Below are positions 7,987 to 15,389 of a stretch of DNA of 38,965 bases, piece by piece; within the stretch, counting starts at the first letter, position 1; the number at the start of each line of letters is the position of its first letter. Under the pieces are notes generated by a model that saw nothing but the letters and a program-made list of their open reading frames with translations, had not been told where the DNA came from and ran no database searches. The stretch is from Limnohabitans sp. Rim8 (GTDB lineage Bacteria > Pseudomonadota > Gammaproteobacteria > Burkholderiales > Burkholderiaceae_C): NCBI GenBank assembly GCA_945897795.1, contig CAMDFT010000023.1, positions 1 through 38,965 of the forward strand. Direction: 5' to 3'. A program made the position numbers and the translations under genes.

Positions 7987-9993
7987 TCACTGGTTTTGAT
8001 GGGGCAACCAAAGGCAAAAACGACTGCCTTGACCCACAGCGCTTTGCAGCTCCAGTTTTCCGTGGTGCATTTGGACAATGCGCCGGACAAAAGCCAGACC
8101 CAGTCCCATGCCGGAGATGGTGCTTTCAGAGGCCACGCGAAAGTAGTCTTCAAAAACTGCTTCATGGTGCACGGTGTCAATCCCTTGCCCCTCGTCGCTC
8201 ACGCAAATGCCAACCCATCCTGGTTTTTGCAGGGTTTCCACCAGCACCTTGGTGCCCGCATTTGAGTATTTGCACGCGTTGTCAATCAGGTTCAAAACGG
8301 CCACTTCCAACAAGTTTTCATCCGCCCAGAGATCACCCACAACGCGGTTGATTTTCAACTCCAAGCGGTGGTTGGCGTGGTAACTGGTTTGGTCGTCGAT
8401 CAACTCGCGAAGCCATGCCGCCAGTGGCAGGTGTTGCGGCTTCATGTCTTGCATGGCTTGTTGCAAACGATCACCACGCAGCCAGGTTTCAAACAGGGAA
8501 AGCAACCGTCGGGTGGCGCTGTCGATGGTTTGCAGTCGTTTGTCCAAATTCAATTGCCCCAGTTCATGCTCTTTGCGAATCAGGCTGATTTGGCTGTTGA
8601 CGATGCCCAAGGGATTGCGAAATTCGTGAGAAATCAAAGCCCCAAAACGCATGTATTGACTGAGCAATTGGGTTTCCGAGCTCAGAGCGAGCTTGAGTTG
8701 CTCGGTCCGTTCTTGCACAGCGCCTTCAAGGCGCTCCTCGGCCAGGCGTGCACTCTCTAAAAGACGCTGGTTGGCTTCGATGGCTTGTTGTTGTGCCGCT
8801 TCGCGGTTTTTGCGTTCGACGTGCACCATGTCGGCCAAGGCCAAGGCCAAGAGCAGCATCTCAATGGCTGAAGAAATTTGCAGGCTGTAGGATGTGAAGG
8901 TGTTGGTGGGCAGCAGGTCAAAAGATCGCAAGGCGGCGATGCTGGCCCCCGACCAAAGAACCAGCCAAGCCAGCAAGAAAAAGCGGGCTCCTTTTTCGCC
9001 CCGACGCACGATCATGGTCCCCGCGACCGCCACCCAGCCTCCGGTGGGCAGCACGACCATAAACAAGCCCATCAACAACCATTCTTTGAACTGCCCGTGC
9101 CACAGTGTGCTGAGCAAGGCCATGGCCATCAGCAAGTAAAAACTGGCAAAGAGCATCAAACCCCGTGAGGCCCAGGGCAGGTGTTGACGCGCACGCAAAA
9201 AGCGGTCGGCAAACAGCATGGAAAAACACCCCACCAAACTCAAAAAAACCGATTGCGCAATGCCATCAAACGCGGTTTTACCGGGCCACAGGAACAACTG
9301 TCCCAAGCCATTGCCCGCCAGCATGGCCAAACCAAAATGACCCACAAACAGGGAGTAAAGCAAAAACCGCAGGTCCTTGAGCGATAGCCACAAGAAAAGG
9401 TTGTAGATGAGCAAAGCGATCAATCCACCGAAATACAGGGCTTGAAGAATGAACTTGTTCTGAATGTGGTGACGAAACGGCTGCTCTTGCCACAGGTTCA
9501 AAGGCACCGTCAGGCTGTGATCGCTGGTCACACGCAGATAAAAGGCTTCTGAGTCGGTGCTGATCTGCACGGGGAATGCATAAAAACTGTACAAAAAAGG
9601 CCTTGTCGAAATGTCCAAGGCGTTGCCAGTGCGCACGGGCGGTTGGTTGGGGGCAAAAAAATCGACGGTTCTCAATTGGAAAAAAGGCAACTCCAAAACC
9701 CAGTTGGCGGGTGCATCGCTGGTTCTTTGCAAGGGGATGCGGATCCACACCGCCGATTGGCTAAATCCCAAATTGATCTCCCCGCGTTCGGCTTCCCAAG
9801 TTTGAAAACGGCTTGCCAGTGCTGGACTGCGCACATCTTCCAGCGTCAACTGGCCTGTTGTGTCTTCCAACACGGCCGCATTTTGCAAAAGTTGTTGATC
9901 TGGTGTGTCCCTGTCCAGCACATGGGTTTGGGCCTGCGACAGCAAGCTGAACAGCATGGCCAGGACGATAAGCAGTGAACGGGTGAATTTCAT
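7987..9993 (-). CDS. Membrane sensor histidine kinase with 7TMR-DISM sensor
   Basis: Partner kinase of the adjacent response regulator, 668 residues. In order: signal peptide (MKFTRSLLIVLAMLFSLLSQAQ), a periplasmic domain of 7TMR-DISMED2 type (about 25-170, with QSAVWIRIPLQ and WVLELPFFQLRTVDFF), seven predicted membrane helices (about 180-390), a coiled-coil linker (about 395-440), a HisKA domain with phosphoacceptor His456 in LISHEFRNPLG, and a HATPase domain with N-box (NLIDNACKYS), G1 box (VSDEGQGID) and G2 box (GMGLGLAFVRRIV). DISMED2 domains are thought to bind carbohydrate-like or other small ligands; the real ligand is unknown. It diverges from the sapC gene with a 246-bp intergenic region. 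Confidence 0.95.
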   Translation of the reverse strand: MKFTRSLLIVLAMLFSLLSQAQTHVLDRDTPDQQLLQNAAVLEDTTGQLTLEDVRSPALASRFQTWEAERGEINLGFSQSAVWIRIPLQRTSDAPANWVLELPFFQLRTVDFFAPNQPPVRTGNALDISTRPFLYSFYAFPVQISTDSEAFYLRVTSDHSLTVPLNLWQEQPFRHHIQNKFILQALYFGGLIALLIYNLFLWLSLKDLRFLLYSLFVGHFGLAMLAGNGLGQLFLWPGKTAFDGIAQSVFLSLVGCFSMLFADRFLRARQHLPWASRGLMLFASFYLLMAMALLSTLWHGQFKEWLLMGLFMVVLPTGGWVAVAGTMIVRRGEKGARFFLLAWLVLWSGASIAALRSFDLLPTNTFTSYSLQISSAIEMLLLALALADMVHVERKNREAAQQQAIEANQRLLESARLAEERLEGAVQERTEQLKLALSSETQLLSQYMRFGALISHEFRNPLGIVNSQISLIRKEHELGQLNLDKRLQTIDSATRRLLSLFETWLRGDRLQQAMQDMKPQHLPLAAWLRELIDDQTSYHANHRLELKINRVVGDLWADENLLEVAVLNLIDNACKYSNAGTKVLVETLQKPGWVGICVSDEGQGIDTVHHEAVFEDYFRVASESTISGMGLGLAFVRRIVQMHHGKLELQSAVGQGSRFCLWLPHQNQ

Positions 9994-10239
9994 ACGCTGT
10001 AAAAATTGTCTTTTTTTGACTGTATTTGAATTAATTTTTTAAAAAATGTCGGATTGTGATGTTATTTGTCGAATTTGACGACTTCAACGCCATAAAAATC
10101 AAAATTAACATCTCCAAACCTAAGCCCCGAGTGGGGTTTTTTGCCATTTCCGAGCCATGTGCAAGGGGGGGAATGTCAGGTGGGTCCCCGAACGAGGAGC
10201 CACAGGTGCATTTTGATGAATTTTTCTTGGAGAAAAAAT
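9994..10239. promoter_or_regulatory. AT-rich divergent regulatory region between the kinase gene and sapC
   Basis: This 246-bp region is much more AT-rich than its surroundings, as expected for a promoter region. It holds a plus-strand TTGACT (10016-10021) followed after 16 bp by TTTAAA, a possible weak promoter; an imperfect palindrome GTCGAATTTGAC (10069-10080); a distant inverted pair GATGTTA/TAACATC (about 10058-10064 and 10106-10112); and a terminator-like hairpin described separately. I see no convincing gene. The region is the likely control point of the whole rightward export operon. Confidence 0.45.
10122..10142 (+). terminator. Terminator-like hairpin in the 5' leader of sapC (possible attenuator)
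   Basis: The segment aagccccgagtggggtttttt forms a short stem (four C-G pairs plus one G-T and two A-T) over a 4-base loop and ends in six T. It is oriented for rightward transcription. It lies about 100 nt before the sapC start and downstream of the only candidate plus-strand promoter, with no gene in between, so it would cut short a leader transcript unless bypassed. Confidence 0.55.
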
Positions 10240-10995
10240 ATGTTTGAACAAGTCGTTCCCGTGAACAAAGACCGTCACGCCAGCAAAAAAGTTCGCACCA
10301 GCAACGATTTCCGTTTTGCGTCCAAATTCCATGTGGCCTATGTGACTGTGCACGAATTTGCCCGCGCTGCGGCCATCTACCCCTTGGTTTTCCTTGAAGA
10401 CAAAGCCAATGACGATTTCCGTCCTGTGGCGCTGATGGGTTTGGATGCCGGTGAAAACCTGTTCGTGGACAGCCAGGGCCAATGGGCTGGATCGTACATC
10501 CCCGCCATCATCCGCCGCTACCCTTTTGCCCTGACCAAGGCCCCAGAAGCTGACCGCTTCATTGTCTGTGTGGACGAAGCCAGCGAACTGCTCAGTGACA
10601 CCGAGGGCGCCCCCATGTTTGATGCCCAAGGCAATCCCACGCAGGTGATTGAAAACGTCAAGCGTTACCTGGGTGAATTGCAGCAAATGGACGGCATGAC
10701 GCATGAATTCAGCAAATTTCTGGTGCAAAACAACCTGTTGACCCCCTTGAACATGCGTGTCAACGCGGCCAACCAGGTGCGCAACATCACCGGCTGCTAC
10801 GTCATCAACGAAGAGCGCCTGAACAATTTCAGCGATGCCAAATTCGCTGAAATTCGTCAAAAAGGCTATCTGCCCGCCATTTACGCACACCTGATTTCCT
10901 TGTCGCAGATCGAGCGACTGGCCTCCATGAAAAAACCAGCCGCAACGGCCAGCGAAAAGGCTGCCGCTCTGAGTGGTACCGATACCCTGCAATAA
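10240..10995 (+). CDS. SapC family protein
   Basis: Member of the SapC family, named after Campylobacter genes linked to S-layer protein export; the biochemical role is not established. The 251-residue form starts at ATG 10240 behind TTGGAG at 10227-10232; ATG 10216 and a long upstream extension exist in frame but lack such a site, and the extension overlaps the leader hairpin. Recognisable family segments are FHVAYVTVHEFARAAAIYPL near the N-terminus, DDFRPVALMGLDAGENLFVD, GSYIPAIIRRYPFAL, and an acidic FIVCVDEASELLSD. There is no signal peptide or membrane helix, so it is cytoplasmic. It precedes the tolC gene by 95 bp, with a hairpin in the gap, on the same strand. Its presence beside a giant surface protein gene fits an export role. 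Confidence 0.88.
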   Translation: MFEQVVPVNKDRHASKKVRTSNDFRFASKFHVAYVTVHEFARAAAIYPLVFLEDKANDDFRPVALMGLDAGENLFVDSQGQWAGSYIPAIIRRYPFALTKAPEADRFIVCVDEASELLSDTEGAPMFDAQGNPTQVIENVKRYLGELQQMDGMTHEFSKFLVQNNLLTPLNMRVNAANQVRNITGCYVINEERLNNFSDAKFAEIRQKGYLPAIYAHLISLSQIERLASMKKPAATASEKAAALSGTDTLQ

Positions 10996-11023
10996 GCAGC
11001 CACCACCGCCCGGATGGCTGCTT
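10994..11023 (+). terminator. Intercistronic hairpin at the sapC stop codon
   Basis: A perfect 9-bp inverted repeat, aagcagcca (10994-11002) with tggctgctt (11015-11023), encloses a 12-nt loop and includes part of the TAA stop of sapC. Only three T in total end the structure, so it is either a weak terminator allowing read-through or an mRNA-stabilising or processing element that could make sapC more abundant than the downstream genes. Confidence 0.4.
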
Positions 11024-11090
11024 TGCAACAAGCGGTCTCAGGGGCATTTCATGGTGGATCTTGAATGGAATTGAGCGAAGAGGTCAGAGC

Positions 11091-12620
11091 ATGGTCAATT
11101 TTTTTGAGGCACGGGGGAGGCGAACACTGCCATGGTGTTTGTTCGCTGTGTTGGCGGCGGCATCCACTGGGGTTCAGGCCCAAGACAAGCCCTCAACGCT
11201 GAGTTTGCAAGCACTGGTCTCACAAGTGCGTGAACTGAACAAAGACATTCTCACCAAGCGCGCTGAAAAGGGCATTGCGGCGACGGCGATTGACCGCGCA
11301 GCAGCCGCTTTCCAGCCCGTTGCCAGTGTCACTGCCACCGATGGTCGTAACCGCCAACCGAGCACCTACGAAGAAAGGTTGTCCAGACCCGGTGCCGTCG
11401 ATTCTTTTTACCAGCGCGATGGCCAGGATTTCACGGCTGGCGTGAGTCAGTTGCTGCCGACGGGCGCCAAACTCGAAGCCAAAAGCAGTCTGTCCCGCTT
11501 CATCACCAACGTCAATCAAGCCCAACCGGATCGCCCTGCAGGGGCCAAAGACAACCGCACTTTTTGGGGCCTGACGGTGACGCAACCCTTGGCCAAAGAC
11601 GGGGGTGTCGAGGTCACCCAAGCGCGTGGTTTGGTGGCTCAACTCGATCTGGCTGTGGCCCAGCACACCCAGACCGATACCGAATCCAGTGTGGTGGCCG
11701 ATGCCACATTGGCCTACTACGAACTGGTCTTGGCCCAGCACCGGGTGAGCGCAGCCCATGAAAAAATCCGCACGGGTCAGGGTTTGCTCAGCCAAGCGCG
11801 AGATTTATCACGCCAGGGTCGCTTGCCTGAAACCGAAGTCTGGGAAGTCGAAAACTCTTTGTCGCGTTTTCAGGCCGGACTCAGTGAAGCCATGCAAGCC
11901 GAGCGCGAGCGCTTGAATCGACTGAACACCTTGCTCATGCGAGCGGCCGGTGCCGGAGCACCGGTTTGGCGTGCCGCCGACCCTTTGCCAGAGGTGACCA
12001 TCCGCGATGCAGTGGCTTCTGAGTCACTGAGTCTGGCCATGGAAAATCGGCCAGACTTTTTGATGCAGAAAAAACTGCTCGAACGGGAGGGTGTGCAGTT
12101 GGTGTATGCCCATAACCAAGCCTTGCCTCGCCTTGATCTGGTGGCCAGTTATGGTCAAAACGGACTGGCCTACGCCGCCAGAACAGCCCTGAACGCCAGC
12201 GCCATGGCTGACAACCCAACCTGGACCGTGGGGTTGCAACTGCAGATGCCTTTGGGCGAAAACCGCCAAGGCCGAGCAGATGTGATGGCTGCGCAGTTGC
12301 GCCGTGAAAACGCGATGCTCGCGCTCAAAGCCCTAGAAGTTCAAATTGCCAACGACATCGACACCAGCCTGAGCATGCGCGCCAGTGCCATTGAGCGATG
12401 GACGCACTGGCAATCGGTGGCGAAACGTGAACAGCAGCAATTGGAATTGGAGCGCAAACGATTTACCGCAGGACGCAGTGAAATGCGCGAAATCCTGATG
12501 CGTGAAGAGCGTGCTGTGAACGCGCGACTGATGCTGCTGGAGCAGCAACTGGCCTTTGCCAAGGCGCAGGTTGTGCTGGAGTCGGCCCAGGGCACATTGC
12601 TCCAGCGATGGCCATCATGA
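11091..12620 (+). CDS. TolC-family outer membrane channel protein
   Basis: Outer membrane efflux/secretion duct of the TolC family, 509 residues. ATG 11091 is preceded by GAAGAGG 7 nt upstream; a TTG at 11061 would add 10 residues before the signal peptide and is unlikely. The signal peptide (TLPWCLFAVLAAASTGVQAQ) is cleaved after VQA. The mature protein has two repeats of long coiled-coil helices separated by beta segments, as in TolC: helices around QARGLVAQLDLAVAQHTQ and YELVLAQHRVSAAHEKI, and later RQGRADVMAAQLRRENAML and QLELERKRFTAGRSEM. The last is the typical C-terminal TolC signature. It would supply the outer membrane exit of the export system. Its stop overlaps the following adaptor gene. 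Confidence 0.93.
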   Translation: MVNFFEARGRRTLPWCLFAVLAAASTGVQAQDKPSTLSLQALVSQVRELNKDILTKRAEKGIAATAIDRAAAAFQPVASVTATDGRNRQPSTYEERLSRPGAVDSFYQRDGQDFTAGVSQLLPTGAKLEAKSSLSRFITNVNQAQPDRPAGAKDNRTFWGLTVTQPLAKDGGVEVTQARGLVAQLDLAVAQHTQTDTESSVVADATLAYYELVLAQHRVSAAHEKIRTGQGLLSQARDLSRQGRLPETEVWEVENSLSRFQAGLSEAMQAERERLNRLNTLLMRAAGAGAPVWRAADPLPEVTIRDAVASESLSLAMENRPDFLMQKKLLEREGVQLVYAHNQALPRLDLVASYGQNGLAYAARTALNASAMADNPTWTVGLQLQMPLGENRQGRADVMAAQLRRENAMLALKALEVQIANDIDTSLSMRASAIERWTHWQSVAKREQQQLELERKRFTAGRSEMREILMREERAVNARLMLLEQQLAFAKAQVVLESAQGTLLQRWPS

Positions 12621-13480
12621 GGCGTTTGAACAGCATGGACGCATGCTTGTCTGTATTCAGGGTCACGGTGTTGGCCCTTTTGCCCTGGGGGGTGGCGGTC
12701 GCACAACCTGCCGCTCCCCTGAACCAGGGCGCCATGAAAACGCAGAGTGCCGCGGTGGGCGTCACACAAGCCTTGCGCGATGTCAAGCTCAGCATGACCG
12801 TGGCCGGTCGCATTGATGGGGTTTACGTCCGCGAAGGCTCTCGGGTGCGACAAGGCCAATTGTTGATGCATCTGGACCGAACACTGGAAGAGCTGGAGGT
12901 GCAGCGCCGACGTCTTTTGGTGGAAGACAAGGCCCGGCTGCAAGAGCTTCAGCAAAAAGAAAAAATACTGATCGAGCAAGTCAACGCTTTGCAGCCCTTA
13001 TTGGCCAATGGCGGCGTTTCCCGCAAGCAAGTGGAGGACGAGGTGATGGCGCTGGGCTCTGTGAGTGCAGAGCGCAAAGCCATAGAAGCGACGAAGGACC
13101 GTGAGCGTGTTGAATTGGCCTTGGCGCAAGAGGCCTTTGAGCGGCGTCATCTGCGTTCGCCCATCGACGGCGTCATCACCAAGGTGGCCCTGCGTGCAGG
13201 TGAAAGTGTGGGGGCGCATGAGCCCGTGATCGCCGTGGTGGACATCAGCCGGGTGCGCTTCATGGGCACCGTCCCCGCGCGTGCAGGTCTCTCATTGAAG
13301 CTGGGCAGTACCGTCAAGATTGAATTGGGGCAAGACACGCAATCCCAAACGCGCTCAGCCAAGGTGGTGTTTGTCTCGCCCATCACCGACCCCTCCAGTG
13401 GCTTGATTGAAGTGATTGCAGAGTTTGACAACGCCGACGGTTCCATCCGACCCGGCATCAGTGGCCGACTGTTGTTCTGA
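12617..13480 (+). CDS. HlyD/RND-type periplasmic adaptor protein
   Basis: Membrane-fusion protein linking an inner membrane machine to the TolC duct, 287 residues from ATG 12617 (overlapping the tolC stop as ATGA; an in-frame ATG at 12608 adds three residues). The N-terminus has a hydrophobic segment ending in GVAVAQ, a likely signal peptide. The first lipoyl half follows (VAGRIDGVYVREGSRVRQGQLLMHLD), then an alpha-hairpin (LEELEVQRRRLL to LALAQEAFERRHL), the second lipoyl half (RSPIDGVITKVALRAGESVG) and a beta-barrel (VRFMGTVPARAGLSLKLGS). It is compact and lacks the long membrane-proximal domain of full RND adaptors. It is one of three HlyD-like modules in this operon. Confidence 0.9.
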   Translation: MRRLNSMDACLSVFRVTVLALLPWGVAVAQPAAPLNQGAMKTQSAAVGVTQALRDVKLSMTVAGRIDGVYVREGSRVRQGQLLMHLDRTLEELEVQRRRLLVEDKARLQELQQKEKILIEQVNALQPLLANGGVSRKQVEDEVMALGSVSAERKAIEATKDRERVELALAQEAFERRHLRSPIDGVITKVALRAGESVGAHEPVIAVVDISRVRFMGTVPARAGLSLKLGSTVKIELGQDTQSQTRSAKVVFVSPITDPSSGLIEVIAEFDNADGSIRPGISGRLLF

Positions 13481-13490
13481 TCGTCTGCCC

Positions 13491-15389
13491 ATGAACGCGT
13501 CTTCTCAAAGATTGAACCCAGCAGTCCAAGATGCGGCGTCTGTCAGTTCGGTGTGGGCCGAGCTGGTGGCATTGCAAGGCACAGCGCAGGTGTTTTGGGA
13601 GCAGTACCTCCAAGCCGTGGGGCAGCAATTGGGTGCGCGGCGCGTCTTGTTGTTGTCCTCGGGTGTGGGACAGCCTTGGCAAGCCCTGGCCCAATGGCCA
13701 GCGCAGGCGCCCGAACTGCCCAGTGATGCCGATGAGGCTTTGCAGCTGTTGCAGCACGCGCAACCCGGTGAACCCGTCTTGAACCACAAGGCGCAAGGCG
13801 CATCCGTGTTGGCCATGCCGCTGCCGAACGCACCCGTGGGTGCCAGCCGTGTCGCTGCTTTGGTGGCCTGGTTGACGGTGAGCCAAGAGCAGTCCTCAAA
13901 CCCATGGCAGGCTTGGGCTCAGTCCGTGGCGCAAGTGCCTGCTGCTTATGCCAGGCAATCGGCCGAGACCTCTGCACTGCAGACCGCCCAAGTGCTGGGC
14001 GACGCGAACGACCCGCTTTCGGCCGAACCCCATGCGCAGCGGCTCTACCAAATCTTGCGTCTCTCCATCGACTTGTCCCAGCAGGACCGGTTTCTGCACC
14101 GTGCCTACGAGCTGTGCAACGCTCTGGCCGTGCGTTTTGACACCGACCGTGTCTCGTTGGGCTGGATGCACCCGCCTTATGTCCGCCTGACCGCCATCAG
14201 TCACATTGAAAAATTCGATCCGCAATCCAACCTGACACGGGCGTTGGAAAGTGCCATGGAAGAGGCGGCAGACCAATCGGGCGATTTGGTCTACCCCGTG
14301 CCACAGGCGTCACGCCAAGTGCACCGCGCGCACGAGTCCTACGCCTTGATGCAAGGCGTGGCGGCCTTGGCCAGCGTGCCGCTGCGTGAGGGCGCTGAGG
14401 TCAAGGGCGTTTTGTGCCTGGAAAGGCGTCAGGGCGTGTGGACCCCCGAGGAGTTGTGGGAGCTGCACCTGATGGGACAGACGGTGGTGCGTCCTTTGGC
14501 GCAACTTCAGCAAAGCGACCGATGGTGGGGCGCACGCGCCAAATCCAGGCTGCAAAAATGGCTGTCACAAAGCCTGCAACCCAAGCAAAGCGCCTGGAAA
14601 TTGGCGGGGCTGCTGTCTTTGGTGACCTTGCTGGTCTTGATCTTCTTGCCCTGGTCATTCCGAGTCGACGCCACTTTGACTTTGCGCAGCAAGGATTTGC
14701 TCTTCATGCCCGCGCCTTTTGATGGCTATTTGCAGCACGTGAACGTCGAGGTGGGTGACAAAGTTGAAGCCGGTCAAGTCTTGGTGCAACTGGACACGCG
14801 CGACCTGGTGCTTGAAGAATCCATGGCACAAGCCGATGTCATGCGCTACAGCCGGGAAGCCGAAAAAGCCCAAGCCACCCGACAACTGGCCGAGATGCAG
14901 ATCAACCTGGCGCGTCAGGACCAATCGGCCTCGCGCTTGGCCCTGGTGCGCCACCAATTGGCGCACGCCAAAGTGACCGCGCCGCGTGCCGGCGTGGTGG
15001 TGGAGGGCGAGCTCAAGAAAAACCTGGGTGCACCTTTACGCAAGGGCGACTTGTTGCTCAAACTGGCCCAAACCGACGACACCTATTTGGAGTTGGAAAT
15101 TGACCAGGTCGATGTCCACGAGGTCAAGCCCGGCTCACGTGGCGAGTTTGCCTTGGTCGGACGGCCCGACCTGCGCTTTGACATCGAGTTGGAACGCATC
15201 GATCCGGCCTCCACCTTGCGCGAAGGCCGCAGTGTGTACCTGGCGCGGGCCAAAGTCTTGTCTCCCATTCCGGCCTGGTGGCGTCCTGGCATGGGGGGCA
15301 GCGCCAAGTTGTCAGCCGGTGACCGCCCATTGATCTGGGTCTTGACGCACCGCACCGTCAGGTTTTTGCGGGAGTTTTTCTGGCTATGA
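13491..15389 (+). CDS. GAF domain-HlyD adaptor fusion, single-pass membrane protein
   Basis: A 632-residue protein with an unusual order of parts. The first 370 residues have no signal peptide and look cytoplasmic; about 187-345 resembles a GAF domain (LSIDLSQQDRFLHRAYELCN, then ALASVPLREGAEVKGVLCLE). A single membrane helix follows (about 368-391, LAGLLSLVTLLVLIFLPWSF), then a HlyD-type periplasmic adaptor with lipoyl halves (PAPFDGYLQHVNVEVGDKVE and VTAPRAGVVVEG) around an alpha-hairpin, and a beta-barrel. The start ATG 13491 is chosen because it lies just after the adaptor stop; an in-frame start at 13416 would overlap that gene by 65 nt. The ribosome site is weak. GAF domains bind small ligands or mediate contacts, so the protein may sense something inside the cell and gate the duct. 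Its stop overlaps the next gene. Confidence 0.88.
   Translation: MNASSQRLNPAVQDAASVSSVWAELVALQGTAQVFWEQYLQAVGQQLGARRVLLLSSGVGQPWQALAQWPAQAPELPSDADEALQLLQHAQPGEPVLNHKAQGASVLAMPLPNAPVGASRVAALVAWLTVSQEQSSNPWQAWAQSVAQVPAAYARQSAETSALQTAQVLGDANDPLSAEPHAQRLYQILRLSIDLSQQDRFLHRAYELCNALAVRFDTDRVSLGWMHPPYVRLTAISHIEKFDPQSNLTRALESAMEEAADQSGDLVYPVPQASRQVHRAHESYALMQGVAALASVPLREGAEVKGVLCLERRQGVWTPEELWELHLMGQTVVRPLAQLQQSDRWWGARAKSRLQKWLSQSLQPKQSAWKLAGLLSLVTLLVLIFLPWSFRVDATLTLRSKDLLFMPAPFDGYLQHVNVEVGDKVEAGQVLVQLDTRDLVLEESMAQADVMRYSREAEKAQATRQLAEMQINLARQDQSASRLALVRHQLAHAKVTAPRAGVVVEGELKKNLGAPLRKGDLLLKLAQTDDTYLELEIDQVDVHEVKPGSRGEFALVGRPDLRFDIELERIDPASTLREGRSVYLARAKVLSPIPAWWRPGMGGSAKLSAGDRPLIWVLTHRTVRFLREFFWL

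Noticed and set aside
10141-10239. N-terminal extension of SapC from an upstream start
   Set aside because: It overlaps the leader terminator, does not resemble the family, and a better ribosome site precedes ATG 10240.
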